Source of the DNA: Paenibacillus vietnamensis
Lineage (GTDB): Bacteria; Bacillota; Bacilli; Paenibacillales; Paenibacillaceae
Length of the DNA: 64,000 nt
Assembly: GCF_020169515.1 (NCBI RefSeq)
Contig: NZ_JAHMHW010000001.1
Coordinates: forward strand, 930,001-994,000
Direction: 5' to 3'
The notes under the pieces were generated by a model that worked only from the letters and a program-made list of their open reading frames with translations, was not told the DNA's origin and ran no database searches. Shown piece after piece: positions 33,621-43,200 of the stretch. The stretch's first letter is position 1. Each line of letters begins with the position of its first letter. The position numbers and the translations under genes were made by a program.

Positions 33621-35079
33621 TGTCAATCATCTGTGAAAATGTCACCCTAACTATGCTATGAAAATGTCACTTGTTCGAAATGGAGGGCCCTTCACCAGGA
33701 GGCCTCAGTATAATGGTTGTGCTGCGAATACATCGCATCTTGGAAGGTGCTGTGTTTTGTGTTACGCTTAGAAACGTTGAACGTGGTTTTCCACGGATGA
33801 TCTTTGGCGGGTTTGCGTTGGGGCGCAGAACTCGCCTTTTTCTTTTGCTGTGGCTTCATTCTTTCTGTTTTCTTGAGCAGATGTGCCTGTTCGCGATGCC
33901 AGATGAACACCTGCCCCGAAAGGGTTTGACGAACCTCAACGACTGTCTTTGCATTCAAGCGCTGTGGTAATGGTTCTTCAAACGTGTAAATCACGCCGGC
34001 GTAAGAGAGCGTGTTACCTTGCCCTAACATTCTGAACTCGCGAATCGTAAATATATGATCAAGATTTACGTCGTTACGAAGCGGCATATAGGCGCTCTCG
34101 TCCGAACGCGGTGCAACAGCGAATTGTTGATTATGTTTTTGAATGAGACGTGGTAATGCCTCGTTAGCGGCTTCCATTGTGGTAATGCCAAGCAGCCGAA
34201 GTTCAATGACCAGGCGATCCTGTAAGGTTAACCAAAGGCGTTCAACGCGGCCTTTCGCTTGAGGCGTGACAGCCTTAATATGCTCGATGTTTAAGTCGGC
34301 CATTGCTTTACCAAAATGAGAGAGCGGCCTGGTTTCGCCAGCGAGTTCTTGTTCTATGGTTAACTTCTCATTCGGAGATCGGAAGATCGTATGTCGATCG
34401 CTGTACAGGCCAAGCGGTATCCCGTATTTCAGAATGCCCTGCTGCATCACAAGTGAATAACCTTCACGACATTCGTTTTGCCGGAAAATGGCACCAACGA
34501 CCTCTCCCGTAGCATCATCAATAGCTGCGTGTAAGGAGAAGCGAGGCGCGCGATCTTCAAGCCAAGCGTAAGGAGTGGCATCGATCTGCCACAGCATGCC
34601 GGCTTGTGACCTGCGCTGGCGGGGCTGATGAGCTTTCGTACGGCGTCGTTGTTTCGCTTGCTTGAGACCTTTTGCGATCAAGATGCGCCTCACGCTGGAA
34701 CTGCTCAATTCAATCTTTTCGTGTTCTTGTAGCAACTCAGCAAAATGACAACTGTTACTGCCATGATATTGATCTGCATATAGAGCAGCAGTCCGATTCT
34801 TGGTCTCTTCGCTTAATGCATGTGCAGGCTTCCTTCCCCGGTTCTTGTGAGCGATGCCCTGTGCTCCTTCTGCTTCATATTTTCGTTTCAACCGGATGAT
34901 TTGCCGGGCGGTAATCCCTAGTGCAATGGCTCCTTCGTTGTTTGTCATATGTCCATTCATGATTTTCTCTACGACGATTAGCTTTTTCATTTCTTGTCTG
35001 CTCAAAGTGATTGTCTCCTGTCCCATGGTGACATTATCTCAGAACAGTTATGGGATGACATTATCACAGCAGAACAACA
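33621..35079 (-). mobile_element. Insertion sequence with 17-bp target duplication (IS1202-like)
   Basis: The 1459-bp element carries one transposase gene on the minus strand. Its ends are related inverted repeats: TGTCAATCATCTGTGAAAAT at the left and, read from the right end inward, TGTTGTTCTGCTGTGATAAT. Both continue into AATGTCA-x-CCC and, about 25 bases further in, a second AATGTCAC. The ends have the form TG..CA. A 17-bp direct repeat flanks both sides. The intact gene and matching flanks point to a recent insertion. Long target duplications of 15 bp and more are known, from memory, in the IS1202/ISTde1 group. Confidence 0.85.
33692..35026 (-). CDS. DDE transposase of the insertion sequence
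   Basis: The 444-residue protein starts with helix-turn-helix segments (VVEKIMNGHMTNNEGAIALG, then ARQIIRLKRKYEAEGAQGIA). The catalytic core follows: first Asp in LWQIDATPYAWL, second Asp in GIPLGLYSDRHTIF and Glu in KGRVERLWLTLQDRL, with the usual rve-type spacing. The C-terminal tail is basic. The frame is intact, so the element may still be active. It was placed in the ISNCY/IS1202 type by motif memory and by the long target duplication. Confidence 0.88.
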   Translation of the reverse strand: MGQETITLSRQEMKKLIVVEKIMNGHMTNNEGAIALGITARQIIRLKRKYEAEGAQGIAHKNRGRKPAHALSEETKNRTAALYADQYHGSNSCHFAELLQEHEKIELSSSSVRRILIAKGLKQAKQRRRTKAHQPRQRRSQAGMLWQIDATPYAWLEDRAPRFSLHAAIDDATGEVVGAIFRQNECREGYSLVMQQGILKYGIPLGLYSDRHTIFRSPNEKLTIEQELAGETRPLSHFGKAMADLNIEHIKAVTPQAKGRVERLWLTLQDRLVIELRLLGITTMEAANEALPRLIQKHNQQFAVAPRSDESAYMPLRNDVNLDHIFTIREFRMLGQGNTLSYAGVIYTFEEPLPQRLNAKTVVEVRQTLSGQVFIWHREQAHLLKKTERMKPQQKKKASSAPQRKPAKDHPWKTTFNVSKRNTKHSTFQDAMYSQHNHYTEASW

Positions 35080-35096
35080 ATGGAATGTCGATGGAA
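35080..35096 (+). repeat. Right copy of the 17-bp target site duplication
   Basis: ATGGAATGTCGATGGAA lies directly after the right end of the element. The following bases, TTGACA, are the -35 box of the next transcription unit. Confidence 0.85.
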
Positions 35097-35125
35097 TTGA
35101 CACTATCAATCGTCGATGGTAAGAT
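35097..35125 (+). promoter_or_regulatory. Sigma-A promoter of the ABC-F gene
   Basis: TTGACA at 35097-35102 and TAAGAT at 35120-35125 are 17 bases apart. Transcription should start near 35132, giving a leader of about 370 bases. The insertion sequence lies directly upstream, so any activator site beyond the -35 box would have been displaced. Confidence 0.7.
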
Positions 35126-35157
35126 ACGACTACTAAAGATGAGGAGGATTGCGATCA

Positions 35158-35184
35158 ATGGTTCACTCTATGCGTTTAAGGTAA
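35158..35184 (+). CDS. Leader peptide 1, MVHSMRLR (macrolide-stalling type)
   Basis: GAGGAGG lies 10 bases before ATG at 35158; the 8-codon frame MVHSMRLR ends with TAA. It nearly equals the start of the ErmD leader (MTHSMRLR) and the mef(A) leader (MTASMRLR), both known from memory to stall ribosomes in the presence of macrolides at the R-L-R (+x+) motif. The first transcription terminator begins 10 bases after the stop, where a stalled ribosome could change its folding. Confidence 0.75.
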   Translation: MVHSMRLR

Positions 35185-35193
35185 GTACTCGAC

Positions 35194-35230
35194 AAAAAAG
35201 CGGATTTCACCACTATGGTGGGCTTTTTTT
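35194..35230 (+). terminator. Attenuator terminator 1 in the ABC-F leader
   Basis: AAAAAAGC pairs with GCTTTTTT at the base, and CACCA-CTA-TGGTG forms the top of the stem, followed by a run of seven T. It stands just after the first leader peptide. Confidence 0.75.
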
Positions 35231-35321
35231 GACTTGCTTATTTTTACGCATGAGAACATCGAACGCGATCCAATCGGCTTTTTTCTATGCCTTGTTTCGT
35301 GCTGTTCTGACGCGTATTTTA

Positions 35322-35365
35322 TGCAGACCCAAGCCCGCATGTGGACATGGGTCTGCATTTTTTAT
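35322..35365 (+). terminator. Attenuator terminator 2 in the ABC-F leader
   Basis: TGCAGACCCA and TGGGTCTGCA form a perfect 10-bp stem, with an inner CATG/CATG pairing, followed by TTTTTTATT. It lies between the first and second leader peptides. Confidence 0.85.
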
Positions 35366-35399
35366 TGTATCCAATAAGAAAGAGAAAGGAGCAATGACG

Positions 35400-35432
35400 A
35401 TGCGCAGCATACACTGGTACTTCTTTACCTGA
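35400..35432 (+). CDS. Leader peptide 2, [10 protein letters not shown]
   Basis: AAAGGAG lies 8 bases before ATG at 35400; the 10-codon frame [10 protein letters not shown] ends with TGA at 35430-35432. An in-frame ATG at 35394 is too close to the ribosome site. The stop codon is part of the anti-Shine-Dalgarno arm GATCCTCC, so a ribosome held near the end of this peptide would free the ribosome site of the resistance gene. I do not know a described peptide with this sequence. Confidence 0.6.
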   Translation: MRSIHWYFFT

Positions 35433-35498
35433 TCCTCCCTTCGCAAATCGCAGGTCAGCCTGCGATAGGGACAATTCTGCGATTTATGAAGGAGGATC
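35431..35498 (+). promoter_or_regulatory. Translational attenuator sequestering the ABC-F ribosome site
   Basis: GATCCTCC at 35431-35438 is the exact complement of GGAGGATC at 35491-35498, the ribosome site of the ABC-F gene; TTC/GAA adds pairs beyond a bulged C. Inside the loop, ATCGCAGG (35447-35454) pairs with CCTGCGAT (35459-35466) or, alternatively, AAATCGCAG (35445-35453) pairs with CTGCGATTT (35477-35485). These are exclusive folds like those of erm attenuators. Confidence 0.75.
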
Positions 35499-35502
35499 AT
35501 TC

Positions 35503-36963
35503 ATGTTATTGATAAAAGCAAAAGATATTTATGTGGAATATTTGGGACGTGATGTCCTCGATATCGGCCAGCTGGAATTGTATGATTACGACCGGATCGG
35601 TCTGGTTGGTGCGAACGGAGCCGGAAAGAGCACGCTGCTTAAAGCATTACTGGGTGAAATCCCACTGCAGAGTGGCAAGATCGACAGAGAAGGGACGTTT
35701 ACCTATATCCCTCAGTTGGAAGAAGCGAACGATAAAGGAATGCAAGATTATGCCATAGCGTGCAAATTAGGCGTCAACCGGGTACAAGCGGATACGATGA
35801 GCGGCGGGGAAGAGACGCGGCTAAAAATAGCTCAAGCGCTGTCAGGAGAGGTGCACGGCATTTTTGCCGACGAACCGACATGCCATCTGGACCGCGAAGG
35901 CATAGACTTCCTTGTAAATCGCCTTAAGCATTATACCGGAGCCCTGCTCATCATCAGTCATGATCGATATTTCTTGGACCAAGTAGTTGATAAGATCTGG
36001 GAGCTGAAGGATGGGAGGATCACCGAATATTGGGGGAGCTATACGGATTATTTCGCCCAGAAGGAAGAGGAACGAAAAAGTCAGGTTTCCCAATTTAAAC
36101 AATACGCGGCGGAACGAGATCGGCTGGAACTGGCTATTGAGGAGAAGAAAAACCAGGCTCGGAAGCTTGACCAGAAGGAAAAGAAAGCAGACAAAAAAAA
36201 CAGTACGGAAAGCGGCGGACGCCTCGGCCATCAAAAATCTCAGGGCAGCAAGCAGAGGAAGCTTCATAACGCAGCCAAAAATATGGAACGGCGAATCGAA
36301 GCACTAGGCAAAGTTACCGCGCCTGAATCCATACGAAACGTTCAGTTTCGGCAGAGCAAAACGCTGGAATTGCACAATCCATTTCCGATTACAGGAAACG
36401 GGATTAACAAACGTTTCGGAGACAAGGTGATTTTCGACAATGTGTCATTCCAGTTCCCACTCGGGGGCAAGATTGCGATAACCGGTACAAACGGAGCTGG
36501 AAAAACCACATTGTTCAACATGATTAGCGATCGTGAGCACGGTATTACGTTATCGCCCAAAGCGGAAATCGGCTATTTTGTCCAAACCGGTTACAAGCTC
36601 GATCACAATCAGAACATGATGGCATATATGCAGGAAAACTGCGAATACCCCGTTTCGGACATTCGAGCGGTACTTGCGTCCATGGGTTTCACGCATCAAG
36701 ATGTTCGCAAAGAGCTATCGGTATTAAGCGGCGGTGAGATGATCAAGCTCCAGCTGGCCAAATTGCTGCTGGGGCGCTACAACATCCTGCTTATGGATGA
36801 ACCGAGCAACTTTCTGGACATTCCCGCTGTAGAAGCGCTTGAAAACATGATGCGTAAATACGCAGGCACCATCGTATTTATATCGCATGATGCCCGTCTG
36901 CTCGAGAGTGTAGCCGATCAGGTGTATGAGGTAAAGAATAGACAGCTTATACGATTAAAATAA
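35503..36963 (+). CDS. ABC-F ribosomal protection protein (Vga/Msr/VmlR-like)
   Basis: The 486-residue protein has two ABC cassettes and no membrane part. The first has Walker [10 protein letters not shown] near residue 37 and signature MSGGEETR near 100; the second has GTNGAGKTT near 328 and LSGGEMIK near 408. A charged interdomain linker (about 185-275) corresponds to the antibiotic-resistance arm that reaches the ribosomal exit tunnel. ABC-F resistance proteins displace macrolides, lincosamides, streptogramins or pleuromutilins. The short first cassette and the leader support a resistance role over a housekeeping EttA-type role. The drug class is inferred from the leader. GAAGGAGG precedes the start and is sequestered in a hairpin. 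Confidence 0.88.
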   Translation: MLLIKAKDIYVEYLGRDVLDIGQLELYDYDRIGLVGANGAGKSTLLKALLGEIPLQSGKIDREGTFTYIPQLEEANDKGMQDYAIACKLGVNRVQADTMSGGEETRLKIAQALSGEVHGIFADEPTCHLDREGIDFLVNRLKHYTGALLIISHDRYFLDQVVDKIWELKDGRITEYWGSYTDYFAQKEEERKSQVSQFKQYAAERDRLELAIEEKKNQARKLDQKEKKADKKNSTESGGRLGHQKSQGSKQRKLHNAAKNMERRIEALGKVTAPESIRNVQFRQSKTLELHNPFPITGNGINKRFGDKVIFDNVSFQFPLGGKIAITGTNGAGKTTLFNMISDREHGITLSPKAEIGYFVQTGYKLDHNQNMMAYMQENCEYPVSDIRAVLASMGFTHQDVRKELSVLSGGEMIKLQLAKLLLGRYNILLMDEPSNFLDIPAVEALENMMRKYAGTIVFISHDARLLESVADQVYEVKNRQLIRLK

Positions 36964-37017
36964 AGACAAATAAGGGGATAGACCATACCTTTCTCTTTTA
37001 TTGTGAGTACGGAAAGA

Positions 37018-37057
37018 AGCGGCCGCATGATGGCGCCGCTCCAGCCGTGCTCTTTTT
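37018..37057 (+). terminator. Possible terminator after the ABC-F gene
   Basis: AGCGGC and GCCGCT pair at 37018-37040; the T run (CTTTTTTC) follows only 11 bases later, so the call is weak. Confidence 0.35.
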
Positions 37058-37171
37058 TCGGGTTAAAAGACCCATTCGAATGCGCGTTCCGACCAAAATT
37101 TCGTCAAGACGGTATGATCTGTAAAAAATATAAAGATCCCCAAAAATGATGAAGTTTTCGGACAAGCCAGT

Positions 37172-37181
37172 TTTGGTATGC
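37172..37181 (+). promoter_or_regulatory. Shared TTTTGGTATG element upstream of the giant glycosidase
   Basis: The 10-base string TTTTGGTATG, followed by C-T so that TATGCT could serve as a -10 box, recurs at 49087-49096 before the binding-lipoprotein gene (TATGAT). It may be part of promoters under common control of the locus regulators. Confidence 0.3.
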
Positions 37182-37251
37182 TTACAACATGATTGCGATA
37201 GCGCATCGTAAGTGAACATTTTTTGCCAATCATAACCTAGGGGGAAAACGA

Positions 37252-40200
37252 ATGAAAATCCGAAGGCTAATCAGCTCGATACTGATTACGGCCATGCTGT
37301 TCGCCCTGCTGCCTGCTGTTCATGTAAGCAATACCTATGCATCCGGAACACTTTATTTTTTTGACGACTTTGAAGGCGGCTTGTCCGACAAATGGGACAT
37401 CGGCGATCCAGCGCGGTGGACGCAAGTGACGGATACGTCCCGAAACTCGCAAGTGCTTAGAGGAAACGCGTCCGTCACGCCCAAGACAGCTATTGTCAAA
37501 GCCGCTCAGATGCCCAGAACAAGCACCGACTATATTGTAGAGTATTGGGCAAAATCCGATGACCGTTATCGAACCTATTTCCGTTATGCCGACGCTTTCA
37601 ATTTTTATTTTCTGGAATTCAGGAAAGATACGACTACAGGAAAAGTATGGGTGAGCTGTTGGAAGCAGCAGCCGCTGGGCACGCAGGCGGTCGGAAGCAG
37701 CGTGGATATAACGGCCGCAGTCGGAGTGCTGGACGATTGGAAGGCATATAAGCTTGCAGTCGTCGGCAATGCATTCACCCTTTATATCGATCATCAGCAG
37801 GTTGCGAATTATACGGACAGCAGCGTGCCGGCGGGCGGCGCAGGCTTCGGATTGAAGGCGCTTTCATCCAGTGCGACCACCAATGTTTGGCTGGATCAAG
37901 TGCGCATCTACGAACACGATATAGAGCCTCCTGCCGCGCCGGCCAATTTGACTGCAAGCGAGATTACGGATATTAGCGCCCGGCTTGATTGGGATCCCGC
38001 TGTGGACAATATCGGAATCGACGGCTACGAAATTTGGAAAAACGGTGTCCTGACAGATACCGTGCCTGGCGCCGCGTCCGGCTACACAGCTGGCGGTTTG
38101 GCACCGGAGACCTCTTACAGCTTCACGGTCAGAGCTTTGGATATAGCCGGCAATGCCTCACCTTACAGCGGCGAGGCGGTCGTCACGACGCTTGTCACCA
38201 CGGATCTGACACCGCCGACGGCACCCGGCAATCTGACCGTCACCGGCCAGTCGTCGACGTCCGCCGCGCTGAGCTGGCAGCCGGCATCCGACAATGTAGG
38301 CGTTACCGGCTACGAGATCTATAAGAACGATATGCTGCTGACAACGGTTGCCGGCAATGTGCACGACTACTCCGCCGTCGGCCTGTTGCCTGCAACGGCC
38401 TATCAGTTCGTTGTGAAAGCAAGAGATGCCGTTGGACAGGTGTCCGAACCGAGTAATCCGGTAACGGTGACGACCGACGAAGTCCCCTTGACGATCGCGC
38501 ATACTCCCATAACGGAAACGTATTATTACAAGGATGTGCCGTTGCAGTTTGCAGTAAGCGAGACGGGTTCGCCGGTCAGCGGGATTTTGTATTACAGATA
38601 CGGCAATCGTGCCTATCAAGAGGCGGTTCTTACCGAAGAACCCGGCAAGCTGTTGAAGCATGTGGTGCCGGGCTCCAATTCGACAAGCACAATAAGCTAT
38701 TATATCGAGGCCTCCGACGCGGAAGGCAGGCATGCCCGTTATCCGGAATCCGGAACTGTAACGATAAACGTTCATCCTTTCGAAAGCTACTTTAACAGCT
38801 TTGACGAGCAGGCTCCGGGAACGATTCCCGCAGGATGGACGTTCAGCGATCCGTCTCGGATCAAGGTGGTCGACCTCGGGGACGGTAACCAGGCTTTGCA
38901 TATGCCCGGAGCGCCGGGATTGGCCAATTTAACCGCCAGGTTATCCGATCCCGCATACGGCAGCATCGACAGCTTTACGATCAAGTTCAAAGCCAAATAT
39001 GCCAAAGTCGGCAATGAATATTTGAATATTTGGAGAATGAGATACAGAGCGCAGGATGCCAATAACAACAACTCCCTGGAATGGGGAAGCCATAACAGCA
39101 AATATTTTATTATGCGCAAAACGACCCTGGGCGGCAACTATTACGTCGCCAATTACATCAATTCTCTGGAGAACACCTGGCATGACTACGAGCTTCAGGT
39201 GTCGGGGATTACCCATCGCCTGCTGATTGACGGCCTGGTGGTGATGGAAGCCGATGACGCGGATGCGGAAAATCTGCTCAAAGGATATTTGGAATTCGGC
39301 ACCGTCATCGGTATCGATCTGTATATTGACGATTTCAGCGTCGAGAAGCTTGCCGTTCCCTATATATACAAGATCCAACCCGCAGGGGATTATTCAGGCA
39401 TTTATTCGTCTATCCAAACCCCGGGACTGGACATTACGATCGACAGCAAGGATGAAGGACACGTCTACAAGGTCGATTACAACGTATACAACGCCCAAGG
39501 AGAAAAGGAGCTGCTCCGTTCCGGCAGCAAAAGCTATACGCTCAATCCATATGAATCCGCAACGGACACGTTGTTGTTTGATCCTCCGCTGCAGACGACG
39601 GGCACGTACGAGATTGTCGCGGATTTTTTTGTAGATGATATTAAAATTGCGGATAAAACAAAACGGATGAGATTTTCCGTAGTTGACAAACATGCGGATG
39701 TTGCGGCGATTGACCTGGATATGGAGAGCAAGTTCGGCTTCAACACCCATTACAGCCTGAACTGGCGGGACGATATTATCGACGGCATGCGCAAGGCCGG
39801 TGCGAGGCATCACCGGAGCCATATGATCTGGCAGGCGATCGAAAAGGCAAAAGGGGTATACGACTTCAGCGAATTTGATGTCTATCTGAACAAGCTGAGC
39901 AGCTTCGGCTTCAACAGCATTCAGCTGCTGGACATGAAATCCAATCCGGTGTACCAGAACGATCTGGCCACCTCCAGGGAAGCGCTGCAGGGGATGTCCA
40001 ACTTTGTCGAGACGACCGCGAACCGTTACAAAGGAAGCATCCGGCATTGGGAAATGCCCAACGAGCCGGAGCTGACGTTCCATCCAGGTTCCTTCTACAT
40101 TCCGGAGGAGCTGGTAGACATGCAACGGGCCGCCTATATCGGGTTAAAAAAGGCGGATCCGGACGCTGTACTGATTGCCGGTGACCACACGTCAAGCGTG

Positions 40201-43200
40201 CTCAGCGTACTTCCGCGGGAGCTTGCTGTCGGCTCTTACTATTACAGCGACGCTTATTCCTATCATCCTTACATTTATGACGCGATGCCGGAGACCAAGC
40301 TGAGAAGCTTTATTGACGGGGTCAAAAATCTGGTCAACGAATATGGGGGATGGAAGGATTATTATATTACGGAGGGCGGGTGGCCGACGGCCAAATCCGG
40401 ATATCCCAATGTGACGGAGGAGTTCCAGCGGGACTACATTATCCGATCATTCCTCATCGATATGATCAGCGATCAAGTAAAAGTATGGGAGTACTACGAC
40501 TACAAAAACGACGGCAGCGACGAGAGTCATTACGATATATTCTGGGGCATCACCGACACGGACGGCAGGCCGAAGCTGGCGTACAATGGCGTACACACTT
40601 TGATGACAACGCTGGACCGGGTTCATTACGCAGGCAGGCTGAATACGGGCGACGATCAAGTGGAGGCGCATGTCTTCATCAAGGACTACGAGCCGATTGT
40701 TGTGGCGTGGAAGCATGTCAGCCATAAGGATAATCCCGCCGTCGTATCACCGACCGCCGTGCTCACGATTCCGGTATCGACGGACCAGGTCACAGTCAAG
40801 GACGTCAACGGCAACGAAAGCGCGGTCCAGACGCAGAACGGGACGGTCAACGTTACCGTGTCCGGCTCACCCGTGTATATCACCGGCACAGGCCGTGAAC
40901 TGGTTTACAGCTCCGCGCAAGTGCTGCTGGCCGATAAATACGCCGAGTCTGCAGCTAAAATAACGGCCATGCAGACAGCGGACAACGGAGCGGCGATCGA
41001 AAGCGATCTGCAGCAGCTTGCAGCGATCAAATCCAGCGTGGACGGCGGACTGGCGCATCATACGTTGGGCGGCAAAGCCGGTCGACTGAAGCAAGCTATT
41101 GTCGATGTTTACGCTTTGATGAGCGAATTGGCCACCCAGATCAAACAAGGAGAAGCTGCCGATGCCAAAGCATACGTGGCCATGGAAGCGTTGTACAACT
41201 ACGCGGAAGCGGTATCCAAAGCGCTGATTCAGGTGAAAGGCTCCGAGGACATACAATCGGTCGAGCTCGATTTCTCGGATAAAGCCCAGGCCGCAACAAC
41301 CGCTTACTCAATAAAAAAAGGGCAGAGCGGCCTCATGCCGGTGTCAACCGCCGCCGTTATGCGCATGAACCGCTACGGAAGATTGGCCGGGACGAACAAC
41401 AGCCGGGGGGACTTCGCCGAAGCATATGTTTACAATTTTCTGGCGAGAGAGTTTGCTGCTGCTGCTGAAGCTATAGTCGGCGCGGAGCAGGTCAAGCCGA
41501 TTCCGGTTCTGCTGTACGTATCATCCTATCTGATGAGCGGGGAAGCAGGTTTCACCAGCAATCTCGACGTATCGTTAACAAATCATTCGGCCGCCGCTCA
41601 AGAGGTCGTCACTGCCATTACGCTTCCGGACGGCTGGGATGACGTACAGACACAATCCATGCAGTGGACGGAGCAGCTGCAAGCCGGCAGTTACACGGAC
41701 CGCCAGGTGCCGATCCAAATCCCCGGAAGCGCGGAAAAAGGGACTTATGAAGTAACGGTCGAGACGACGGTTGACGGAGTGCCTATTGAAAGCAAAGTGG
41801 TCAAAATCACCGTCGACGACGCGATTGCAGCCAAGATTTTGCCTGTGACCAAGTCGATTGACCAGCTGACGGAGGTTACCGTCCAATTGACGGGAATATC
41901 GCCGCACGGTAAAAACGGCAAGGTCGTACTGACGGGACCTGACGGAACGCCGCTTGAGCCGGTCGACACGGATACGTTCACGAATCTGCAACAGGGGCAG
42001 ACAATCACCCGGGCGTTCAAATGGACTTACGGAAGCATAAACGACTTTAACAGCTACCGTAACCAGCTCAGAATTATCGACAGCGGCACGGGCGAGGACA
42101 TGTTCAGCGACAATGAGGCGCTGCTTGACTTTACCATCGTCCAGAAAGCAGGAACGATCGTTATCGACGGGGAGCTTGACGACTGGAAGGACGCATACCC
42201 GATCCATTTGCGGGGTGCGGCGCGCAATAACAACGGAGTGTACGACAAGTCTAATTTAAGCGCCGTCGCTTATCAGAAATGGGATGAAGAGAACTATTAC
42301 ATTGCCGTTGAAGTAACCGACAATATACACAAAAATTCCGAGGACGCTTCGAACATGTGGAAAAACGATTCGCTGCAAGTTTCATTTGATCCGCTAAACG
42401 ACAAGGGCGGCTCGTATGGCAGCGACGATATGGAATGGGGCTTTTCGATGAACGACACGGGAGCACTCCATACCATCATTTTCAAATCCAACTCTCCGAA
42501 TCCAAACGGAAACGTCACGGGTCAGGTCCCTTTCCAGGCCGTACGGGATGAAAACAGCAAAAAAACGTTTTATGAAATCCGCATTCCGAAAACGATGATT
42601 CATGATTTGCAGCCGCAGTTGGATCGGGTAATCGGCATAAACTTCGCCATTAACGACGCGGACTTCCAGAACGGAAGGGACAATTTCCTCCAGTGGACCT
42701 TGGGGCTGGCGGATTCGAAAAACCCCGGTTTGTACGACAGCTTTACGATGATAAACGTAGAGGTTTCCCCCGATCCGGGGGAAACCGGCATCATCCAGCT
42801 GCCCAAGCCGACAATCGGTACGAACGGAGCGTTGATCGCAGAGGTGAGCAGGGCAGTGTTGGAGAAGGCCATTGAAGGCGCGGGACGCAACCGGTCACCG
42901 GTTGTGATCAACATCCCGGAGACGGATGGAGCGGCGCGTCTGATCGTAAAAATGCCTGCCCAGCCGCTCCGGTCGGCGAAAGCCCGGGAGGTCGGGAAGC
43001 TTGAAATCGTGAGCGGCATGGCTAAGCCGTCGATTGCGATCGATTCTCTCCGAAACGCCATTAAAACAAAGTCGCAGCAGCTGGAGCTTTCGATCGAGAT
43101 GCTGGATCCGGAGCAGCTAGAGGATCCGTTGCAAGACCGGCTTCAGAACAAACCCGTTTACCAGTTCCAATTCTCGGTAGACGGAAAAGAAACGGGCAAT

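Noticed and set aside
34854-35432. 192-codon plus-strand frame running from the insertion sequence into the ABC-F leader
   Set aside because: It has no ribosome site, crosses the element end and two terminators, and only its last codons coincide with the second leader peptide.
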